Positions 54,599 to 63,579 of a stretch of 64,000 nt of DNA are shown here, one piece after another. The position numbers were made by a program, and so were the translations under genes. Source of the DNA: Rhizobium leguminosarum. Its GTDB lineage: Bacteria > Pseudomonadota > Alphaproteobacteria > Rhizobiales > Rhizobiaceae. Positions within the stretch are counted from its first letter, which is position 1; each line of letters starts with the position of its first letter. The stretch is taken from assembly GCF_004123835.1 (NCBI RefSeq), contig NZ_MZMU01000009.1, forward strand, positions 62,001-126,000, in the 5' to 3' direction. The notes beneath the pieces are model-generated. The model saw only the letters and a list, made by a program, of their open reading frames with translations, had not been told where the DNA came from and made no database searches.

Positions 54599-55400
54599 CC
54601 TCAAGACATCGCCGCTGGCTTTGAAGATCGCCGCAGCCGTCGGACTGCTCTTCCTGCACCTGCCGATCCTCTTGATCTTCGTCTATGCCTTCACGACCGA
54701 GGAAAAAAGCTATCAATGGCCGCCGCCGGGGCTGACGCTGCAATGGTTCCCCGTTGCCTGGAACCGGCCGGACGTCTGGTCGGCGCTCAGCCTTTCCGTG
54801 CAGGTCGCCGTCATCGCCACGGCGATCGCGCTGGTCCTCGGCACGCTCTGTGCGGCAGCCGTCAGCCAGACGAAGTTCTTCGGCCGCGAGGCGATCTCGC
54901 TGCTGGTAATCCTGCCGATCGCCCTTCCCGGCATCATCACCGGCATTGCGCTCCGCTCCGCCTTCAGCCTGTTCGATATTCCGTTTTCGGTCTGGACGAT
55001 CGTGCTCGGCCACGCCACGTTCTGCGTGGTCGTCGTCTACAACAATGCGGTCGCCCGCTTCCGCCGCACCTCCGGCTCGCTGATCGAGGCCTCGATGGAT
55101 CTCGGCGCCGATGGCTTCCAGACCTTCCGCCATGTCATCCTGCCGAATATCGGCACCGCCCTTCTTGCCGGCGGCATGCTTGCCTTCGCGCTGTCCTTCG
55201 ACGAGGTCATCGTCACCACCTTCACCGGCGGCCAGCAATCGACCTTGCCGATCTGGATGCTCGAAGAACTCATCCGCCCGCGCCAGCGCCCCGTCACCAA
55301 TGTGGTCGCCATGGTCGTCGTGCTCGTCACCTTCCTGCCGATCCTGGCAGCCTATTACCTCACCCGCGATGGCGACCAGATCGCCGGCGCCGGCAAATAA
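54588..55400 (+). CDS. polyamine ABC transporter permease 2 (PotC/PotI type)
   Basis: A 270-residue inner-membrane protein with about six helices. Its EAA loop is [49 protein letters not shown] near residue 165. The start at 54588 ([13 protein letters not shown]) overlaps the stop of the first permease, as usual in this operon type; a longer upstream frame is an overlap artefact. It is followed 12 bases later by the aldehyde dehydrogenase gene. Confidence 0.93.
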   Translation: MRSDLKTSPLALKIAAAVGLLFLHLPILLIFVYAFTTEEKSYQWPPPGLTLQWFPVAWNRPDVWSALSLSVQVAVIATAIALVLGTLCAAAVSQTKFFGREAISLLVILPIALPGIITGIALRSAFSLFDIPFSVWTIVLGHATFCVVVVYNNAVARFRRTSGSLIEASMDLGADGFQTFRHVILPNIGTALLAGGMLAFALSFDEVIVTTFTGGQQSTLPIWMLEELIRPRQRPVTNVVAMVVVLVTFLPILAAYYLTRDGDQIAGAGK

Positions 55401-55412
55401 AGGGAGAACATC

Positions 55413-56840
55413 ATGGATATCCAAATGCTGATCGGTTCCCGCTTCGAAAAAGGCACGGAGACGGAAGAGCACATCTTGAACCCGAAGACGGGCGAGACGG
55501 TGATCGACCTTGCCGAAGCCTCCCTTACCCAGGTCGACGCCGCCGTCGATGCCGCCGAAAAAGCCTTCGCAAGCTGGTCGCAGACGACGCCGGGCGAACG
55601 TTCCGGCTACCTATTGAAGATCGCCGATGCGATCGAGAAGGACGCCACAGGCTTCGCTACATTGGAGGCTTTGAACTGCGGCAAGCCTATCAATGCCGTG
55701 CTGAACGACGAGATCCCGGCGATCGTCGATTGTTATCGCTTCTTCGCCGGCGCCGTGCGCAACCTGCACGCACCGGCGGCGGGCGAATATCTGCCCGGCC
55801 ACACCTCGATGATCCGCCGCGATCCGATCGGCATCGTCGGCTCGATCGCACCGTGGAACTATCCGCTGATGATGATGGCCTGGAAGCTGGCGCCGGCGAT
55901 CGCCGGCGGCAATACCGTCGTCTTCAAGCCTTCGGAGCAGACGCCGCTGACGTCGCTGAAGATGGCGAAGCTGCTCTCCGAAATCCTTCCCGAAGGCGTC
56001 GTCAACGTCATCCTCGGCCGTGGTGAAAGTGTCGGCAACGCCCTGATCAACAATGCCAAGGTCGGGATGGTCTCGATCACCGGCGATATCGCCACCGGCA
56101 AGAAGGTGCTGCAGGCCGCGGCCAAGACGGTCAAGCGCACCCACCTGGAACTCGGCGGCAAGGCGCCGGTCATCGTCTTCGACGATGCCGATATTGATGC
56201 CGTCGTCGCAGGCATCCGCACCTTCGGCTATTACAATGCCGGTCAGGATTGCACCGCCGCCTGCCGCATCTATGCCGATGCCAGGGTCTACGACAATTTC
56301 GTCGCCGATCTCTCCTCGGCCGTCTCGAGCATCCGCTTCAACCAGGCCGACGATACCGAAAACGAGATCGGCCCGCTGATCTCCAGGCGCCAGCGCGACC
56401 GCGTCGAAAGCTTCGTCGCCCGCGCTTCCGAACACAAGCATATGGAGATCACCGCCGGCGGCGAGGTCTCCGGCGACAAGGGCTTCTTCTTCACGCCGAC
56501 TGTCATCGCGGGCGCTTTGCAAGACGACGAGATCGTCCGCCGCGAGGTCTTCGGCCCGGTCGTCTCGGTCACCCGCTTTACCGATGCCGACGAAGCCGTT
56601 GCCTGGGCAAACGATAGCGACTACGGCCTGGCCTCCTCCGTCTGGACCAAAGATATCGGCCGCGGCATGAAGACAGCCGCCCGCCTGCAATATGGCTGCA
56701 CCTGGATCAACACACATTTCATGCTGGTCAACGAGATGCCGCATGGCGGCCTCAAACAGTCGGGCTACGGCAAGGACATGTCGGTCTACGCGCTGGAGGA
56801 CTACACCGCCGTACGCCACGTGATGATCAATCACGGCTGA
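55413..56840 (+). CDS. gamma-aminobutyraldehyde dehydrogenase-type aldehyde dehydrogenase
   Basis: A 475-residue NAD(P)-dependent enzyme. The catalytic Cys is in [23 protein letters not shown] near residue 278, the general-base Glu in [21 protein letters not shown] near residue 245, and the cofactor motif [16 protein letters not shown]. The sequence [15 protein letters not shown] and the Cys region GQDCTA fit PatD/BetB-like enzymes that oxidise 4-aminobutanal to GABA. It is the last gene of the polyamine importer operon, so it likely acts on the product of putrescine transamination or oxidation; the amine-removing enzyme is not in this window. Confidence 0.9.
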   Translation: MDIQMLIGSRFEKGTETEEHILNPKTGETVIDLAEASLTQVDAAVDAAEKAFASWSQTTPGERSGYLLKIADAIEKDATGFATLEALNCGKPINAVLNDEIPAIVDCYRFFAGAVRNLHAPAAGEYLPGHTSMIRRDPIGIVGSIAPWNYPLMMMAWKLAPAIAGGNTVVFKPSEQTPLTSLKMAKLLSEILPEGVVNVILGRGESVGNALINNAKVGMVSITGDIATGKKVLQAAAKTVKRTHLELGGKAPVIVFDDADIDAVVAGIRTFGYYNAGQDCTAACRIYADARVYDNFVADLSSAVSSIRFNQADDTENEIGPLISRRQRDRVESFVARASEHKHMEITAGGEVSGDKGFFFTPTVIAGALQDDEIVRREVFGPVVSVTRFTDADEAVAWANDSDYGLASSVWTKDIGRGMKTAARLQYGCTWINTHFMLVNEMPHGGLKQSGYGKDMSVYALEDYTAVRHVMINHG

Positions 56841-56875
56841 TTGGTAAAAAGAGCAAGGATCTGGGAGGCGCGTCT

Positions 56876-57060
56876 ATAGCAACCAGACGCCCCTTGTTGC
56901 AGCAAAACAATAGATACGGATGACGGCGGCGGCCGCGATACCGACGCCGATTGCCTTGCCGTGCAGCTCGCTGACGCGGCCGGCCGCGGCCATGCCGATG
57001 ACGGCGACATTGTCTCTCCCGGCAACAGGAGATTGATCATGATGATCTCGAAGTAAGCGA
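56876..57060 (-). pseudogene. remnant of a TerC-family gene
   Basis: On the minus strand, one frame reads AYFEIIMINLLLPGE and the next frame continues DNVAVIGMAAAGRVSELHGK and AIGVGIAAAAVIRI, then ends at a stop. Together these are the conserved first third of a YjbE-type TerC protein (consensus IxxINLLLSGDNxxVIGLAAAGLP), broken by a two-base insertion (extra GA at about 57015-57022) and truncated after about 65 residues. Nothing after the break matches the rest of the family. It is distinct from the intact terC at 45253. Confidence 0.6.
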
Positions 57061-57196
57061 AATTGTATGCCCGGCAAAGTTGGCGTGATGATCGGGCTTC
57101 ACCGATGGGGCAAATCGATCGCCCCTGGAAATAGATCATACAGGCTTTGAAAAGGCCGCTTTCTCCAAGGAGAATGCCATCCCATTCCAACGAACT
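57061..57196. other. gene-free stretch between the terC remnant and the DUF1328 promoter
   Basis: I see no reading frame with codon bias, no hairpin with T tract and no recognisable repeat here. It holds the promoter region of the DUF1328 gene at its end and may be part of decayed DNA around the terC remnant. Confidence 0.4.
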
Positions 57197-57221
57197 GGAA
57201 CAATTTCCAGGTTGCTGCGTC
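57197..57221 (+). promoter_or_regulatory. EcfG-type general stress promoter
   Basis: GGAAC (57197-57201) and CGTC (57218-57221) are separated by 16 bases, fitting the EcfG consensus GGAAC-N16/17-CGTT with one mismatch in the last base. It lies 29 bases before the ATG of a DUF1328 gene, a family often found among EcfG targets. The general stress response is thus the likely inducer. Confidence 0.65.
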
Positions 57222-57250
57222 ATTCCCAGGCAAAAGCAAAGGATGATGTC

Positions 57251-57424
57251 ATGCTGAAATGGGCTCTGATATTTTTCGTGATTTCCATCATCGCTGGCTT
57301 CTTCGGTTTTTCCGGAGTCTCCGCGGCCACCGCGACGATTGCCCGCGTTCTCTTCGGGATTGCACTGGTGATCTTCCTGATCTTCCTGGTCCTCGCGCTG
57401 ATGGCCGGCCAAGCGATCTTGTGA
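57251..57424 (+). CDS. DUF1328-family small membrane peptide
   Basis: A 57-residue protein made of two helices: [20 protein letters not shown] and [24 protein letters not shown], with SGVSAATAT between. This is the whole of the DUF1328 (YtjA) family. Function is not established; induction by stress is common. The start at 57251 gives the family start; an EcfG-like promoter lies upstream. Confidence 0.86.
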   Translation: MLKWALIFFVISIIAGFFGFSGVSAATATIARVLFGIALVIFLIFLVLALMAGQAIL

Positions 57425-57537
57425 GCAGAAACGCAGCCCCTCCGTCACCTGGTTCCTAATGACGGGGCGCGGTGGGCGTCTGGGGCGGCGTCCCTTTAGC
57501 ACGTGGTCTTTCAAGATGATATCGCTTCGGCGCATGC

Positions 57538-57984
57538 TTACGACAATACTGCCCTGAGCCAAGGATGCATTCTGTTCGTTCGCTTTCTCAGCAGCTTGTC
57601 GATCGATATCGATCCCGCACCCGAAGCTGAGAGCACGAACATGCCGCCGGCAATCGCCAGGTCTTTCTCGAAATGCAGCAGTTCGTTCTGGCTCGCAAAA
57701 TTCGTGTGAAAGAGCAAGGCGGTCGCCAGGCAGAAGAGTGCCAGCGCCAATGCGCCAAACCGGCTGAGGAAGCCTGTCGCAACCGAAAGGCCGGCGCCGA
57801 TCTGAAGGGCGATGGTGGCAAGTGCCAACGGCGCCGATAGCCCCAGTTTTGCGAAAATGTCGATGGTCGCCGGGATATCTGCCGCGAGCGTCCAACCTTC
57901 GTGCAGGAAGATCAGCGACAGCAGAAGCCTGCCGAGGAGAAGAATGAGATCGGCCAGTTGGGGCCGGCTTGAGGCGCTTTCCAT
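57538..57984 (-). CDS. DoxX-family membrane protein (second copy)
   Basis: A 148-residue protein with four helices (DLILLLGRLLLSLIFLHEGWTL, PLALATIALQIGAGLSVATGF, FGALALALFCLATALLFHTNF, AIAGGMFVLSASGAGSISIDKLL), ending in a basic tail. Start at 57984 follows GGAGGG. It is not close to the DoxX at 28061 and has no obvious partner beyond the DUF1345 gene upstream on the same strand (127 bases). The 113 bases between its stop and the DUF1328 gene contain no feature. Confidence 0.85.
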   Translation of the reverse strand: MESASSRPQLADLILLLGRLLLSLIFLHEGWTLAADIPATIDIFAKLGLSAPLALATIALQIGAGLSVATGFLSRFGALALALFCLATALLFHTNFASQNELLHFEKDLAIAGGMFVLSASGAGSISIDKLLRKRTNRMHPWLRAVLS

Positions 57985-58111
57985 CACACCCTCCAATTTG
58001 AAGAGCAGGCGGTCCGCCCGCCCCGCTCGTGCGCTCAGATCCAATACTGCCGCTGGACCTGATGGCTCTTGACAGCTCCTCAGATCCTCGCACGCACTCT
58101 GGCAAGATGCA

Positions 58112-58798
58112 TTATAGCAGGCTCGCCCCGACATTGATCGCAAGCGCCAGGATCGTCGTATTGAACAGGAACGACAGCACGGCATGCAACAGCGTCAGCT
58201 TGCGCATGCTGGTCGAACTGACCGCGACATCCGCCGTCTGTGCGGCAACACCGATGGTGAAGGAGAAATAGAGGAAATCCCAGTAGCCGGGCTCTTCGAT
58301 CCCGTCGGGAAACTTCAGCCCGCCTTCCTCGTCCGCCCCGCCATAGAAATAATGGGCATAGTGGATGGTGAAGAGCGTATGCAGGAAGATCCAGGAGATC
58401 AGGATCGTCAGAACCGCAACACCTGCCCGCGCCAGCGCGACGTCAGGTGCGGCCTCCTTGATCGAATGAAGCTCGAGGCCGATCCCGGCAATGCTGGCAA
58501 GTGCGGCACCGATTGAAAGAGCCAACAGGACGGTGTCGGAGAAGTCGAGATCCGCCGAGCGTTTCCGGATGCTTTCAACCGTCGCCCGCAGCATCTTGCG
58601 CCAACTGAGCACGACAAAAACGCCGGCGCTGACATTCCAGCCGAACAGGATGTTGCCGGCGCTGACTTCGCGGGAGGTCAGAGCCAAGAAGACCGCCAGT
58701 CCGGCAACAACGGCGATGATGAAGCTCGCATGCTTATAGGCAAATGCGGCAAGCGAATTTGCCCGTTCCTCACCCGCCATATCGGTCTCCGACAGCAT
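58112..58798 (-). CDS. DUF1345-family membrane protein
   Basis: A 228-residue integral membrane protein with about five helices. The late FLYFSFTIGVAAQTADVAVSSTSMRKLTLLHAVLSFLFNTTILALAINV contains the conserved FSFTIG-TAD region of DUF1345 proteins, and YAHYFYGGADEEGGLKFPDG is also typical. Function is not known; the pattern of the last helices resembles the ion-channel pore region of some K+ channels, but I would not push this. Starts at 58798 and 58780 are both possible. Confidence 0.82.
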   Translation of the reverse strand: MLSETDMAGEERANSLAAFAYKHASFIIAVVAGLAVFLALTSREVSAGNILFGWNVSAGVFVVLSWRKMLRATVESIRKRSADLDFSDTVLLALSIGAALASIAGIGLELHSIKEAAPDVALARAGVAVLTILISWIFLHTLFTIHYAHYFYGGADEEGGLKFPDGIEEPGYWDFLYFSFTIGVAAQTADVAVSSTSMRKLTLLHAVLSFLFNTTILALAINVGASLL

Positions 58799-58818
58799 AT
58801 GCCCTTGATAACAGCATG

Positions 58819-58851
58819 AAAAAGGCGCGCCTGCCAGCCGGCAGCCGCGCC
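58819..58851 (-). terminator. rho-independent terminator of the transaldolase gene
   Basis: On the minus strand, GGCGCGGCTGCC and GGCAGGCGCGCC pair around GGCT, followed by TTTTT, about 20 bases after the stop codon of tal. Confidence 0.85.
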
Positions 58852-58872
58852 TCCGATTGTGGCCGGGCCCTA

Positions 58873-59838
58873 TCAGGCGGCGGCGAGCTGCAGTTCCTTC
58901 TGCACCATGGTGCGCAACGTTCCGAGATCCTTGGCGAAGGCGCGGATGCCTTCGGCGAGTTTTTCCGTCGCCATCGCGTCTTCGTTCATCATCCAGCGGA
59001 AGGTCTTCTCGTCGACGGAGACCTTCGGATCCGGCTTGCGGCTCTCCGGCGAGAGCTTGCGCTCCAGCTTGCCGTCATCCTTGGCGAGTTCGTCGAGCAG
59101 GTTCGGGCTGATGGTCAGGCGGTCGCAGCCGGCAAGGGCTTCGATTTCGCCGGCGCTGCGGAAGGAGGCGCCCATAACGATCGTCTTGATGTCGTTCGCC
59201 TTGTAGTAGTTGTAGATTTCACGGACGGAGATGACGCCCGGATCTTCTTCGGCAGTGTAGTCCTTGCCGGTCGACTTCTTGTACCAGTCGAGGATGCGGC
59301 CGACGAAGGGCGAGATCAGGAACACTTTGGCGTCGGCGCAAGCGATCGCCTGGGCTTTGCTGAAAAGAAGCGTCAGGTTGCAGTCGATGCCTTCCTTCTG
59401 CAGCACTTCCGCGGCGCGGATGCCTTCCCAGGTGGAAGCGAGCTTGATGAGGATGCGGTCCTGGTCGATGCCGCGATCCTTGTAAGCGGCGATGATTGCG
59501 CGCGCCTTTGCAAGCGAAGCCTCGGTATCGAAGGAAAGATCGGCATCGACTTCGGTCGAGACGCGGCCCGGGACGAGCTTCACCAGGGCTGCGCCGACGG
59601 AGATGGCGAGACGATCGGCGACGGCGGAAGAAACGGCTTCGGAATTGCCGCCCTGCTTCTTGCCCCAGGCGACGGCTTCCTTGATGGCGTCGGCGAACAT
59701 CGGCGTGCCGAGAGCCTTGAGCACGATGCTTGGGTTCGTCGTGCAATCGACCGGCTTCAGGCGGGCGACGGCCTCGATGTCGCCGGTATCGGCGACCACG
59801 GTGGTAATCTCGCGGAGTTGGTCAAGCTTGGATGTCAT
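58873..59838 (-). CDS. tal: transaldolase
   Basis: A 321-residue cytosolic enzyme of the pentose phosphate pathway that moves a dihydroxyacetone unit between sugar phosphates. The Schiff-base Lys is in [18 protein letters not shown] near residue 130, [14 protein letters not shown] near residue 32 and [14 protein letters not shown] near residue 93 are class I signatures, and [32 protein letters not shown] follows. Length fits TalB. ATG 59838 has AAGGA upstream; the TTG two codons before is less likely. It links with the xylose operon at the pathway level. Confidence 0.95.
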   Translation of the reverse strand: MTSKLDQLREITTVVADTGDIEAVARLKPVDCTTNPSIVLKALGTPMFADAIKEAVAWGKKQGGNSEAVSSAVADRLAISVGAALVKLVPGRVSTEVDADLSFDTEASLAKARAIIAAYKDRGIDQDRILIKLASTWEGIRAAEVLQKEGIDCNLTLLFSKAQAIACADAKVFLISPFVGRILDWYKKSTGKDYTAEEDPGVISVREIYNYYKANDIKTIVMGASFRSAGEIEALAGCDRLTISPNLLDELAKDDGKLERKLSPESRKPDPKVSVDEKTFRWMMNEDAMATEKLAEGIRAFAKDLGTLRTMVQKELQLAAA

Positions 59839-60263
59839 GGTCAATAATCCTTGTTGAACTTGGGCTGCGACCGGCGCGAGTTCCGCCGGGCAAAGGTGAT
59901 CTACCGACAGGTTGTTTGTATGCTGCAGGCGAAAATGCGCGCATCCGTCACGGATGATTCATAAACGTGAAGGACAGTGGCCGTGTTCCGGCCGCAAACG
60001 AACGGCTGCTCAAACGCAAGCGATACCGCTTGCAGCTGGAAGGCCGGTCGTGACTTTCGGCAAGCCCGCACTATGTCCTCCTCGGACGGACAAGAACGAC
60101 GTGGTCACCCGGACTATCGCCATTCGCCTTGCGAAAAGTCAAGGACATTTGTGCATTTCAATTGACATAAGTGTCACACCCGTCATTATCCCCGGCAACA
60201 AAAGCGTGGCTAAGGCCTTTCATCCCATGAGGGATCTAGGGCAGGAAATCGTGCGGAGGAGAT
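59839..60263. promoter_or_regulatory. divergent control region between tal and the SorC-type gene, with candidate sigma-70 promoter
   Basis: The 425 bases hold no gene. TTGACA (60162-60167) and CATTAT (60184-60189), spacer 16, form a candidate promoter for the SorC-type gene. The rest shows a self-complementary segment GCTTGCAGCTGGAAGGCC region without clear dyad. No operator is certain. Confidence 0.4.
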
Positions 60264-61289
60264 GTGGTCAAGCTCAAACGCGGCACGCACACGGCCTATT
60301 CGGAGGCATCCTCGCTGCGGCTAAGGGCGGCATGGCTCTATTACAACGAGGGTCTGACCCAGAAGGACGTCGCCGAACAGCTCGGCATCAGCCGCACCAC
60401 GGTGATCCGTCTGCTCGACGAGGCGATGAAGCGCAGCGAAGTCCAGATCTGGATCAACGATTCGATCGGCGACTGCGTTGAACTTTCGGTGAAGCTGGAA
60501 CGCGCCTACGGCCTCGACGAGGCGATCGTCGTCCCTGCGCCGGTCAATGGTGACGTCAATTCGCTGGCTAAAAATGTCGGCCTGGCGCTTGGCCAGTTCC
60601 TCTCCGAGGCCATCCCCGACGACTATACCATCGGCGTCGGCTGGGGCCGCACCATGACCGCCTCGCTGTCGAGCTTCCGGCCGCCGCGCCGCGCCAATTG
60701 CAAAGTCGTCTCGCTCTTGGGCGGCATCGTCGCCGTGCATCAGACGAACCCGATCGATTACACATGGCGGCTGGCAAACCAACTCGGCGCCGAATGCTAC
60801 ATGTTCCTGGCGCCGCTCCTCGTCGATTCCATCGAGACCAAGCGCAATCTGATCGAGAAATGCGGACTGGACACGATTTATCGTCTCGCCGAAAACCTCG
60901 ATCTGGCGATCGTCAGCTGCGGCGATATCGGTCCGCATTCGACCTCGCTGTCGGAGGGCTGGATCTCGAAGGCCGAGCTGCAGGAACTGATCGATGCCGG
61001 CTGCGTCTGCGATACCATGTTCAACTTCCTCGACAAGGACGGCAATTCGGTCGATCACTCGATCAATCGGCGCGTGATGTCCGTCGATCTCGATACGCTG
61101 AAAGAGGCGAAGCATATCGTGCTCTCCTCCGGTGGCGCCCATCGGGCCGTGGCGATCCGTGCGACGATCAAGCGCATCGGCTGCAACACGCTGATCACCG
61201 ATGAAAGTGCTGCACGGGCGTTGCTGGGCCTGGCCGAGACATCACTGCCAGCTTCTTCTCCCCAGCGGGGAGAAGTGCCGGAGCGATGA
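60264..61289 (+). CDS. SorC/DeoR-family sugar-responsive transcriptional regulator
   Basis: A 341-residue regulator. An N-terminal helix-turn-helix (AWLYYNEGLTQKDVAEQLGISRTTVIRLLDEAMKRSEV, about residues 23-60) is followed by a sugar-phosphate-binding domain (YTIGVGWGRTMTASL, SLLGGIVAV, VSCGDIGPHSTSLSEGW). The GTG start has GGAGGA just before. The last 12 residues (SSPQRGEVPER) are encoded by a family D palindromic repeat, so the natural C-terminus has been replaced or extended. It is divergent from transaldolase, which could be a target. Confidence 0.87.
   Translation: MVKLKRGTHTAYSEASSLRLRAAWLYYNEGLTQKDVAEQLGISRTTVIRLLDEAMKRSEVQIWINDSIGDCVELSVKLERAYGLDEAIVVPAPVNGDVNSLAKNVGLALGQFLSEAIPDDYTIGVGWGRTMTASLSSFRPPRRANCKVVSLLGGIVAVHQTNPIDYTWRLANQLGAECYMFLAPLLVDSIETKRNLIEKCGLDTIYRLAENLDLAIVSCGDIGPHSTSLSEGWISKAELQELIDAGCVCDTMFNFLDKDGNSVDHSINRRVMSVDLDTLKEAKHIVLSSGGAHRAVAIRATIKRIGCNTLITDESAARALLGLAETSLPASSPQRGEVPER
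61255..61289. repeat. partial family D palindrome inside the 3' end of the SorC-type gene
   Basis: CTTCTCCCC AGC GGGGAGAAG (61255-61275) and following GTGCCGG match the copy at 37601-37630. The element is partial (one hairpin) and is translated as the last residues of the regulator, ending at its TGA. Confidence 0.8.
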
Positions 61290-61308
61290 GCGGCGACACA
61301 CGCCGCTC
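61288..61308. terminator. hairpin between SorC-type gene and ada-like gene
   Basis: GAGCGGCG and CGCCGCTC pair perfectly around ACACA. It overlaps the stop codon of the SorC-type gene and lies 17 bases from the stop of the convergent ada-like gene. There is no T run, so its role as a terminator is uncertain. Confidence 0.4.
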
Positions 61309-61324
61309 CGTCCGGGAAACCCCC

Positions 61325-62197
61325 TCAGGCGTGCGCCGATTCCCAGCCGAGCATCGCCCGCTTGCGGGTGAGGCCCCAATGGTAGCCCGTCAGCGCACCG
61401 TTTTTGCCGAGCGCCCGATGGCAGGGCACCACGAAGGAGATCGGGTTTGCCCCGACCGCAGCACCCACGGCGCGCTGCGCCGTCGGGCTACCGATATCGT
61501 TGGCGATATCGGAATAGGTGACGGCCTTGCCGAACGGGATTTTCAGCAGGCTCTGCCAGACGCGCACCTGGAAGTCCGTGCCGATCAGCACGACACGCAG
61601 CGGCTGGTCCGAGGACCATTTGCCGGGCTCGAAGATGCGGGCGGCATAGGGGACCGTCGCCTGCAGGTCTTCGACATATTCGGCGTTGGGCCAGCGGCAG
61701 GTCATATCCTCGAGGCAAGCCCTCTCGTCGCCGGAATCGCTGAAGGCAAGGCCGGCAAGGCCGCGATCGGTCACCATGATCAGCGCCACGCCGAAAGGGC
61801 AGATGTGGAAGCCGTAGCGGATGATGAGACCACCGCCCTTGGCCTTCCATTCGCCGGGCGACATCGCCTCATGGGTGACGAAAAGGTCGTGCAGGCGGCT
61901 CGGCCCGGAAAGGCCGACCTCGATCGAGGTCTCGAGCAGCGGCATGTCTTCCTTGCGCAGCAGCCGCTTGGCGTGATCCAGCGTCACCGCTTGCAGGAAG
62001 CCCTTGGGCGACAGCCCGGCCCAGCGCGTGAAGGTCTTCTGCAGCTGGGACGGCGACTGGTTGAGCTGCGCCGCGATCGCCTCCAGCGAAGGCTGGTCGC
62101 GGTAATCCTCGGTGATGAGTTCGATCACCCGACGGACAATGTCATAATCAGGGCCGTCAGGCGTGATGTCTGTCTGCAGGTTGGCAATCATATTCAT
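61325..62197 (-). CDS. AraC helix-turn-helix fused to O6-methylguanine-DNA methyltransferase (Ada-like without the N-terminal domain)
   Basis: A 290-residue protein. Residues 15-115 are an AraC-type DNA-binding domain (PSLEAIAAQLNQSPSQLQKTFTRWAGLSPKGFLQAVTLDHAKRLL). Residues 120-290 are the methyltransferase with the acceptor Cys in ISFVVPCHRALGKNGALTGYHWGLTRKRAML near residue 260. The N-terminal phosphotriester-binding domain of classical Ada, with its Cys cluster, is absent. It repairs alkylated guanine and may regulate genes. The start at 62197 follows AAGGAG. Confidence 0.92.
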   Translation of the reverse strand: MNMIANLQTDITPDGPDYDIVRRVIELITEDYRDQPSLEAIAAQLNQSPSQLQKTFTRWAGLSPKGFLQAVTLDHAKRLLRKEDMPLLETSIEVGLSGPSRLHDLFVTHEAMSPGEWKAKGGGLIIRYGFHICPFGVALIMVTDRGLAGLAFSDSGDERACLEDMTCRWPNAEYVEDLQATVPYAARIFEPGKWSSDQPLRVVLIGTDFQVRVWQSLLKIPFGKAVTYSDIANDIGSPTAQRAVGAAVGANPISFVVPCHRALGKNGALTGYHWGLTRKRAMLGWESAHA

Positions 62198-62276
62198 CGT
62201 CTTTCTCCTTGTTACAAGGAGATAGTCAATAGGGGGTGAGCAAACCACCCGATTCTTGCGCATCCGCCGGATAGGC

Positions 62277-62774
62277 TCAGATCCGCTGCTTGACCGTCGC
62301 CAGCGCTCCCTTGAAGGCCTTGGCGAAGCTTTCGCGATCATCGGGATTGAGGAAGGAGCCGATATCCGTGCGTCGGCCCTCGCCGAAGATATGCATGGAA
62401 AGGATGCCGATCTCCTGGTGCCGGCGAACGAGGAAGCGCGTCCAGAACGGATTGAAATGATGCTCCACCATCCGTCCCGAGGGCGCAAACTTGCGCACCG
62501 ACACATCCGTGCGCGATACCGTCACCTGTTCGCGCGCTTTCCCGGAGCGGTAATTCAGCCAGAAGGCGCCGTAGAGAAGCAGAAAATCCACTCCGAGGAA
62601 CAAGCCGATCGGCCAGGCCCCCGTCGCGATGAAGAACGTGCCGTAAAGCAAGCAGACGGCACCGGATAGGGCAAGCAGCACCTTGAAGCCCCGGCGGCCG
62701 AGCGACCGGTGGGGAAAGAGCTCGGCAGCGAAAACAGGCTGCTCATTGAAGCTGTCGGCGTTGCTTTCCGTCAT
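62277..62774 (-). CDS. DUF2244-family membrane protein
   Basis: A 165-residue protein with two adjacent helices (KVLLALSGAVCLLYGTFFIA and WPIGLFLGVDFLLLYGAFWL, about residues 30-75) and a soluble tail (VTVSRTDVSVRKFAPSGRMVEHHFNPFWTRFLV). This is the DUF2244 layout. Function unknown. It is divergent from nth with only 22 bases between the two start codons, so the promoters must lie inside the genes. Confidence 0.82.
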   Translation of the reverse strand: MTESNADSFNEQPVFAAELFPHRSLGRRGFKVLLALSGAVCLLYGTFFIATGAWPIGLFLGVDFLLLYGAFWLNYRSGKAREQVTVSRTDVSVRKFAPSGRMVEHHFNPFWTRFLVRRHQEIGILSMHIFGEGRRTDIGSFLNPDDRESFAKAFKGALATVKQRI

Positions 62775-62796
62775 GGCTGCTGATTATAGAGTTTCC

Positions 62797-63579
62797 ATGG
62801 CGAATCCGAAACTCAAATCCGTTACCAAGACGCCGCAGGGCGCGAATGTGATCGCCCGCCGCAAGCCAGCGGCCGCGGTGCGCACGGCCTATTCGCTGGC
62901 CGAGCGCGAGGAGATCTTCCGCCGCTTCTCGGTGCAGCGGCCGGAACCGAGAGGCGAGCTCGAGCACACCAACCCCTTCACGCTCGTCGTCGCCGTCGCG
63001 CTTTCGGCGCAAGCGACCGATGTTGGCGTCAACAAGGCGACGCGCGCGCTCTTCAAGATTGCCGATACGCCGGAAAAGATGCTCGATCTCGGCGAAGAGC
63101 GGCTGCGCGACCACATCAGGACGATCGGCCTCTACCGCAACAAGGCGAAAAACGTCATCGCGCTCTCGCAGATGCTGGTCGACCAGTTCGACGGCAAGGT
63201 GCCGGAGACGCGCGACGAACTGGTGAGATTGCCGGGCGTCGGCCGCAAGACCGCCAATGTCGTGCTTTCCATGGCCTTCGGCCAGGCGACGATGGCCGTC
63301 GACACGCACATCTTCCGCATCGCCAATCGCATCAGGCTCGCCCCCGGCAAGACACCTGACGAGGTCGAGGAACGCCTGATGAAGGTGATCCCGAAACATT
63401 ACCTCTATCATGCGCATCACTGGCTGATCCTGCACGGCCGCTATACCTGCAAGGCGCGCCGGCCCGAATGCGAGCGCTGCGTCATCGCCGATCTCTGTAA
63501 ATCGCCGGAGAAGAGCTGGGATGTGCCGGCGCCGCTCGTCGAGCTACCGCCGCAGGTGATCGGCGAGGCCGTCGAGTAG
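62797..63579 (+). CDS. nth: endonuclease III
   Basis: A 260-residue DNA glycosylase/AP lyase that removes oxidised pyrimidines. The helix-hairpin-helix is LVRLPGVGRKTANVVLSMAF near residue 145 with the catalytic Lys in GVGRKTANV and the catalytic Asp in AVDTHIFRIANRI near residue 168; the [4Fe-4S] ligands follow as C-x6-C-x2-C-x5-C in CKARRPECERCVIADLC near residue 225. Start at 62797 fits the family. The 3' end overlaps the convergent TetR gene by 36 bases. Confidence 0.96.
   Translation: MANPKLKSVTKTPQGANVIARRKPAAAVRTAYSLAEREEIFRRFSVQRPEPRGELEHTNPFTLVVAVALSAQATDVGVNKATRALFKIADTPEKMLDLGEERLRDHIRTIGLYRNKAKNVIALSQMLVDQFDGKVPETRDELVRLPGVGRKTANVVLSMAFGQATMAVDTHIFRIANRIRLAPGKTPDEVEERLMKVIPKHYLYHAHHWLILHGRYTCKARRPECERCVIADLCKSPEKSWDVPAPLVELPPQVIGEAVE

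Noticed and set aside
56831..58105. A long minus-strand frame through the region after the aldehyde dehydrogenase
   Set aside because: It crosses the terC remnant, the DUF1328 gene and DoxX in wrong frames and has no family pattern; only its last part touches the terC-like segment.
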